64,000 nucleotides of DNA from Paenibacillus_AM sp052180255. GTDB taxonomy: Bacteria; Bacillota; Bacilli; Paenibacillales; NBRC-103111. Positions within the stretch are counted from its first letter, which is position 1; every line of letters starts with the position of its first letter. The translations under genes were made by a program, and so were the position numbers. Under the pieces are notes generated by a model. It was not told the DNA's origin. It ran no database searches and worked only from the letters and a program-made list of their open reading frames with translations. Below, piece by piece: positions 59,788 to 64,000 of the stretch. The stretch is taken from positions 4,320,030 to 4,384,029 of the forward strand of contig NZ_CP197466.1 in assembly GCF_052180255.1 (NCBI RefSeq), written 5' to 3'.

Positions 59788-60588
59788 TCACCCTTTTTTC
59801 TTGGAACCTTTTTTACTCGGCTCTGTTGCCGGGATAACTTCTGGTTTCTTCGAATTAAATCCGCCATACATGAAGTAGTACTGAACAATCGTAAAGAGAT
59901 TACCAATAATCCAGTAAGTTGTTAATGCTGCAGGGAATTGAATTGCCATAATGTAAATCAGTACAGGGAACACGAATAGCAACATTTGCATTTGCTGGTT
60001 CATCTGTGATTTCATAAACAATTGTTGTCCGAACGTTGTAAGTGCTGCAAGCACCGGAAGTATATAAGGCTCTGGCTGATCCAAGTGATACCACAAGAAC
60101 TCATGTCCCGCAATGTTCGGGTTACGCATAATGGATTGATATAAAGCAAGCAAAATCGGCATTTGAATCAACACCGGGAAACATCCTGCAAGTGGATTCA
60201 CGCCATGCTTTTGGAACAATTTCATAGATTCTTCTTGTTGTTTTTTAGGATCTTCTTTATATTGCTCACGGAGCTTTTTCATCTCGGGCTGTAATTCTTG
60301 CATCTTCTTCGATGAGCGGAATTGCTTAATTGAAAGCGGTAAAATAACTAAGCGAATAAGAATCGTAATCGCAATAATCGCAAGTCCATATTGATTGAAT
60401 AGCAGATGTGCAAGTAGATCTAGTAAATCTGCCAACGGAATAACGAAATACTTAACGAAAAATCCAGCCGCTTCACGACCTTGTTCATCAAGCTTAGGTA
60501 GCGTACTGGTACTGCCACAACCAGATAAAACCAACATCATAAATAAGAATGGTAAAGCCACAAACCATCGGCGATTCACACGAGTCAA
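59788..60588 (-). CDS. yidC: Membrane protein insertase YidC/SpoIIIJ (lipoprotein)
   Basis: The 266-residue protein has a lipoprotein signal ending LVLSGC (lipid-modified Cys), then about five TM helices typical of Oxa1/YidC and a basic tail (KKGSKKKG). It inserts membrane proteins and is needed for sigma-G activation in the forespore (SpoIIIJ). TTG 60588 was chosen because AGGAGG lies 7 nt upstream and starts the signal sequence cleanly; the longer 60621 start reads through that ribosome-binding site. Confidence 0.95.
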   Translation of the reverse strand: MTRVNRRWFVALPFLFMMLVLSGCGSTSTLPKLDEQGREAAGFFVKYFVIPLADLLDLLAHLLFNQYGLAIIAITILIRLVILPLSIKQFRSSKKMQELQPEMKKLREQYKEDPKKQQEESMKLFQKHGVNPLAGCFPVLIQMPILLALYQSIMRNPNIAGHEFLWYHLDQPEPYILPVLAALTTFGQQLFMKSQMNQQMQMLLFVFPVLIYIMAIQFPAALTTYWIIGNLFTIVQYYFMYGGFNSKKPEVIPATEPSKKGSKKKG

Positions 60589-60652
60589 TTGAAATCCTCC
60601 TAAATCAAGCTTAATAAGCATTCGCTCTATGACAACTATCCCATCATATAGA

Positions 60653-61009
60653 CTATACCATAACGTTTCTTTTATTTAAAGAAGCTTTGCGAATGACATG
60701 TTTCATGCTCTTCTCAAGCTCTTGATAGGACATTTGAGCAGCCGGCTTACGAACAATTACTATATAATCGTAGCCATTTGTAAGCAGTTCTTTATGAAGT
60801 CGAACAATCTCTTTAATGGAACGTCTCATGCGGTTACGCACAACAGCATTCCCTATTTTTTTAGATGCTGAGATTCCGAGTCGAAAGTTCTCCTGACCTG
60901 GTCGGGAAAAATAATAAAGGACAAATTGGTGATTCGCCACCGATTTGCCGTGCCGATATACTTTACCGAAATCTTCCCTCTTGGCGAGTCGATATGCTTT
61001 CTCCACCAT
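60653..61009 (-). CDS. rnpA: Ribonuclease P protein component
   Basis: The 118-residue protein has MVEKAYRLAKREDFGKVYRH, FRLGISASKKIGNAVVRNRM, and RRSIKEIVRLHKE, the classic RNR motif. It assists the RNA subunit in tRNA 5' maturation. ATG 61009 with GAGG 5 nt upstream is preferred over GTG 61015. Confidence 0.97.
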   Translation of the reverse strand: MVEKAYRLAKREDFGKVYRHGKSVANHQFVLYYFSRPGQENFRLGISASKKIGNAVVRNRMRRSIKEIVRLHKELLTNGYDYIVIVRKPAAQMSYQELEKSMKHVIRKASLNKRNVMV

Positions 61010-61172
61010 TGTCACCTCATATCCTTTAACTATCTTTCACACAAAACCATGAATTCAAACAGAAAAAAAAACGTCGCAATGACGTTTTCAAAAAATTTTA
61101 ACCAGAAGAGCGGCCTAACCGCCCTTCGGACGAATGCTCAATAAAAAAGACCACCAAGTCGTGGTCCGTTTA

Positions 61173-61307
61173 TTATGCGCTTAGCACTTTTCTTCCTTTT
61201 AGACGACGAGCTGCTAGAACTTTACGACCGTTCTTCGTGCTCATTCTTGTACGGAAACCATGAACCTTTTTACGTTTTCTAGTGTTAGGTTTGAATGTAG
61301 GACGCAT
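61173..61307 (-). CDS. rpmH: 50S ribosomal protein L34
   Basis: A 44-residue protein from MRPTFKPNTRKRKKVHGFRT to GRKVLSA, typical L34. GGAGGTG lies 8 nt before ATG 61307. First gene of rpmH-rnpA-yidC-jag, divergent from dnaA across oriC. Confidence 0.98.
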   Translation of the reverse strand: MRPTFKPNTRKRKKVHGFRTRMSTKNGRKVLAARRLKGRKVLSA

Positions 61308-61360
61308 CTATATTGCACCTCCCTGTGAGGATCCTTCAATCCACAAAAATTTCTTTATAC

Positions 61361-61390
61361 ATTAAACCACGAATTGAAGCAAAAAGTCAA
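61361..61390 (-). promoter_or_regulatory. rpmH promoter
   Basis: Minus strand -35 TTGACT (plus 61385-61390), 18 bp, -10 TTTAAT (plus 61361-61366). Confidence 0.6.
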
Positions 61391-61403
61391 CCTGTGGGCA
61401 TAA

Positions 61404-61697
61404 TGTGGATTGTCTCCAAAACGCGAAAAAAACTATGCACAGGAAAAAGTTGTCGAATCAACAAGTTATCAACAATATCTTGTGGTCTTAGTAAGTTTTA
61501 CACACAAGGTGTAGAAGTTGTGGATAAAAACAAACAATCCGTTGATTTCAAGGGATCCATCTGCTAATATAAGAGTGTTTCTGTTGTGGATATTCTCCGT
61601 ATTTCCTCCGTTTATCAACAACCTGTGGATAACATTGTGAACAAGTCACAGTTCTTCTTAATATCTCATTTTTGCTTATCCCAGTTATTGTGGATAA
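61404..61697. other. oriC part 1: DnaA-box cluster between rpmH and dnaA
   Basis: Three perfect boxes TGTGGATAA (61519-61527, 61624-61632, 61689-61697). Near matches: TGTGGATAT (61585), TTATCAACA (61466 and 61612), TGTGGATTG (61404), TGTGAACAA (61636). The last perfect box overlaps the dnaA promoter. This is the incA/B-like half of a bipartite Bacillales origin. Confidence 0.9.
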
Positions 61698-61700
61698 AAT
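61672..61700 (+). promoter_or_regulatory. dnaA promoter
   Basis: -35 TTGCTT (61672-61677), 17 bp, -10 TAAAAT (61695-61700). A perfect DnaA box (61689-61697) covers the -10, as expected for DnaA autorepression. Confidence 0.55.
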
Positions 61701-61745
61701 ATGACAAAATGCTTTCTTTTCTGACATAAGGGGTGAATGAAACCT

Positions 61746-63104
61746 GTGGAATCCCACAATCACGAGGATTGGCATCATATCTTAACTATCATTCAAACAA
61801 AGGTGAGTAAACCTAGTTTTGATACATGGTTGAAATCGACAAAGTCGAATTTTGCTGATCACACGGTCACGGTCTATGCACCGAATAATTTTGCACGCGA
61901 ATGGCTGGAAAGCCGTTACCATAAACTAATATCATCTGCAATTACGGAATATACGGGGAAAGAATATGCACTTAAGTTCGCAATAGAAAGTGATGAGCCG
62001 AAGGAAGTTATTCCGCAAGCTGGACAACCTATTCAAGAGGCTAAATCTGTGCGAACGCAAGAAGAAACTTTTCCTCACATGATGAATTCACGTTACACGT
62101 TTGACACGTTCGTCATTGGATCTGGCAATCGTTTTGCCCATGCTGCATCTCTTGCTGTTGCTGAGGCGCCGGCTAAGGCTTATAATCCGCTGTTTTTGTA
62201 TGGAGGGGTAGGTCTTGGTAAAACGCATCTCATGCATGCAATCGGCCATTATGTGCTTGAGCACAACGAACCTTCAAGAGTGCTATACATCTCGTCCGAG
62301 AAATTCACGAACGAGTTTATTAATGCGATTCGCGACAACCGCGGTGAAGGATTCCGAAACAAATATCGCAATATCGATGTCCTCCTAATTGACGATATTC
62401 AATTTTTAGCCGGAAAAGAACGGATACAAGAGGAATTTTTCCATACTTTCAATGCGCTTCATGAAGAAGGCAAACAAATCATTATTTCCAGTGACCGTCC
62501 GCCAAAAGAAATTCCGACGCTCGAAGATCGCTTGCGATCCAGGTTCGAATGGGGCTTAATCACCGATATTCAACCACCTGATCTTGAAACGCGGATCGCC
62601 ATTTTGCGCAAAAAAGCCAAGGCTGAGAATTTAGAAATTCCGAACGAAGCTATGGTGTATATTGCGAACCAGATCGATACAAACATTCGTGAGCTCGAAG
62701 GTGCACTTATCCGAGTTGTAGCTTATTCGTCTTTAACAAATCAAGATATAACGGTGCATCTGGCAGCAGAAGCATTAAAGGATATTATCCCATCTGCTCG
62801 TCCGAAGGTAATTACCATTCAGGATATTCAACAGCGTGTTGGTGAATTTTATGGATTGAAATTAGAAGATTTTAAAGCGAGAAAACGCACGAAAGCTGTC
62901 GCATTTCCTCGTCAAGTCGCGATGTATCTTTCGAGAGAACTGACAGATTTCTCCCTTCCTAAGATTGGGGAGGCTTTTGGAGGCCGTGACCATACAACCG
63001 TTATCCATGCGCATGAGAAAATTTTTGAGCTCCTGAAAACAGACCAAGAATTATATAAAATCATGAATTCTTTGATCGAAAAAGTAAAAAATATGTCATC
63101 TTAA
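61746..63104 (+). CDS. dnaA: Chromosomal replication initiator protein DnaA
   Basis: The roughly 452-residue initiator has domain I (SKPSFDTWLKSTK), AAA+ Walker A GGVGLGKTHLMHAIG, Walker B VLLIDDIQFLAGK, and the DNA-binding signature FGGRDHTTVIHAHEK. It opens oriC. Start: GTG 61746 gives the family N-terminus (ESHNHEDWHHIL) and has AAGGGGTGA 9 nt upstream; ATG 61737 is possible but only 3 nt from AAGGGG. Confidence 0.97.
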   Translation: MESHNHEDWHHILTIIQTKVSKPSFDTWLKSTKSNFADHTVTVYAPNNFAREWLESRYHKLISSAITEYTGKEYALKFAIESDEPKEVIPQAGQPIQEAKSVRTQEETFPHMMNSRYTFDTFVIGSGNRFAHAASLAVAEAPAKAYNPLFLYGGVGLGKTHLMHAIGHYVLEHNEPSRVLYISSEKFTNEFINAIRDNRGEGFRNKYRNIDVLLIDDIQFLAGKERIQEEFFHTFNALHEEGKQIIISSDRPPKEIPTLEDRLRSRFEWGLITDIQPPDLETRIAILRKKAKAENLEIPNEAMVYIANQIDTNIRELEGALIRVVAYSSLTNQDITVHLAAEALKDIIPSARPKVITIQDIQQRVGEFYGLKLEDFKARKRTKAVAFPRQVAMYLSRELTDFSLPKIGEAFGGRDHTTVIHAHEKIFELLKTDQELYKIMNSLIEKVKNMSS

Positions 63105-63134
63105 ATACACCGGCCTATACACAATCTATGCACA

Positions 63135-63226
63135 TGTGGATAGGCTTGTTTTATCTCGGTTTTATGCACATATCCACATATCCACTGCACCTACTACTAC
63201 TATATATATAAAAACCTATATATTTT
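63135..63226 (+). other. oriC part 2: DnaA boxes, DnaA-trios and AT-rich unwinding element
   Basis: TGTGGATAG (63135), then adjacent boxes ATATCCACA (63170-63178) and ATATCCACT (63178-63186), four CTA triplets (63191-63202; 3'-GAT-5' trios on the other strand) and TATATATATAAAAACC plus further AT-rich sequence to 63226. The order box-box-trio-AT matches the known basal unwinding system of B. subtilis. Confidence 0.85.
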
Positions 63227-63274
63227 AACAGCGTATGACAGGATTCGAGAATTCAGAACCACAGGAGTGAAACG

Positions 63275-64000
63275 ATGAAATTAACTATTTTGAAAGACCA
63301 CTTAAACGAAGCTATTTCACATGTAGCCAAAGCCATCTCAAGTCGTACAACTATTCCCATTCTGACCGGTATCAAAATTGATGCTACATCGGGTGGTGTT
63401 ACTTTAACTGCCAGTGATACGGACATATCCATTCAAAGTCATATTGAAATTGAAAAAGAAGGCACCACTATCATCGAACTTAGACAAACAGGCAGCGTTG
63501 TATTGCCTGCTAAATTTTTCATGGAGATGATTCGAAAGTTACCTTCCCAACAAATTGAAATTGAAGTGAAAGATCATTTTCAAACAACCATTCGCTCAGG
63601 TTCTTCTGAAATTCAACTAATGGGCTTAGACCCAGAAGAATTCCCGCTATTGCCGCTGCTTGAAGAAAGCCGAACCATTCGCATTCCAAGTGACATTTTA
63701 AGAACGATGATCAAACAAACATCATTTGCTGTTTCAACCAATGAAACGACGGCAATACTAACAGGTGTCCTTTGGACAATTGATAACGGAAAGTTAAAAT
63801 TCGTTTCTTGCGACCGTCACAGACTTGCTTCCAGAGAAGTGAATATTGATCTTGATCCATCGCAAAGATTCTCGAATATTGTTATTTCCGGTCGTACGCT
63901 CAATGAATTAAATAAAGTTCTTCCTGACCACAATACATTAATCGACATTGTAATCGCGGATAACCAAGTTCTATTCAAAATCCAATCTATTTTGTTCTAC
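63275..64000 (+). CDS. dnaN: DNA polymerase III beta sliding clamp, N-terminal part (3' truncated)
   Basis: From ATG 63275 (AGGAGTGA upstream) the frame is open to the window end: MKLTILKDHLNEAISHVAKA, then SSRTTIPILTGIKI, VLPAKFFMEMIRKLP and CDRHRLASREV are typical of DnaN. The clamp tethers polymerase to DNA. About 242 of roughly 380 residues are present. Confidence 0.97.
   Translation, partial: MKLTILKDHLNEAISHVAKAISSRTTIPILTGIKIDATSGGVTLTASDTDISIQSHIEIEKEGTTIIELRQTGSVVLPAKFFMEMIRKLPSQQIEIEVKDHFQTTIRSGSSEIQLMGLDPEEFPLLPLLEESRTIRIPSDILRTMIKQTSFAVSTNETTAILTGVLWTIDNGKLKFVSCDRHRLASREVNIDLDPSQRFSNIVISGRTLNELNKVLPDHNTLIDIVIADNQVLFKIQSILFY

Noticed and set aside
1..64000. CRISPR array, prophage or intact insertion sequence
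   Set aside because: No regularly spaced repeats, no phage structural genes and no transposase with intact motifs were found on either strand.

Overview
The window covers the replication-origin region of a low-to-mid GC, endospore-forming Firmicute, most likely Paenibacillus or a close relative in the Paenibacillaceae. The origin core is rpmH–oriC–dnaA–dnaN at the right edge. Leftwards follow rnpA, yidC (spoIIIJ), jag, mnmE, mnmG, rsmG, noc, soj (parA), spo0J (parB), yyaC, rpsF-ssb-rpsR, gdpP, rplI, dnaB, purA, the walRKHIJ operon, htrA and rlmH. This is the usual Bacillales order. Sporulation genes (yyaC, spoIIIJ, soj/spo0J), an S-layer-homology protein and the DnaA N-terminus all agree with this placement.

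Layout. (1) 1-5.9 kb: end of a chemoreceptor, a three-SLH-domain surface protein, and a divergent two-component system. (2) 5.9-28.1 kb: an accessory region of small, unrelated gene sets in mixed orientations. (3) 28.1-61.7 kb: conserved core, almost all on the minus strand, which is co-directional with replication leaving oriC to the left. (4) 61.3-63.3 kb: bipartite oriC around dnaA, with DnaA boxes on both sides and a DnaA-trio/AT-rich unwinding element before dnaN. Two perfect parS sites (52545-52560 and 55000-55015) lie next to their readers Spo0J and Noc.

The main discovery candidate is the accessory region. It starts exactly at the 3' end of rlmH (orfX), the gene into whose last codons staphylococcal SCC elements integrate. 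Eight further copies of a roughly 50-bp site are spread over the next 22 kb, all in the same orientation as rlmH. Every copy spells (G/A)EPYHK-stop, the C-terminus of this RlmH, but with different synonymous and stop codons. Several copies have matching inverted-repeat arms. They cut the region into eight modules: ABC-F ATPase; serine hydrolase; CPBP protease/TetR plus alkA-TetR-dinB; YiaA/B-like protein; pyridoxamine-oxidase-like/MocR; methyltransferase; ABC transporter-VanZ-VanRS-like; DNA alkylation repair plus an uncharacterised protein. A frameshifted relic that looks like the C-terminus of a serine recombinase sits beside one site. This looks like an integron-like or SCC-like cassette array anchored on rlmH. 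No intact recombinase was found in the window.

Regulation readable in the sequence: a mirrored TetR divergon (alkA-tetR versus dinB) with sigma-A promoters and matching palindromes at both start sites; a second TetR with an operator in its own promoter and another facing the CPBP gene; two PurBoxes upstream of purA; a likely forespore promoter for yyaC; a DnaA-box cluster upstream of rpsF-ssb-rpsR; and many intrinsic terminators. All calls come from reading the sequence and from family knowledge; no database search was run.
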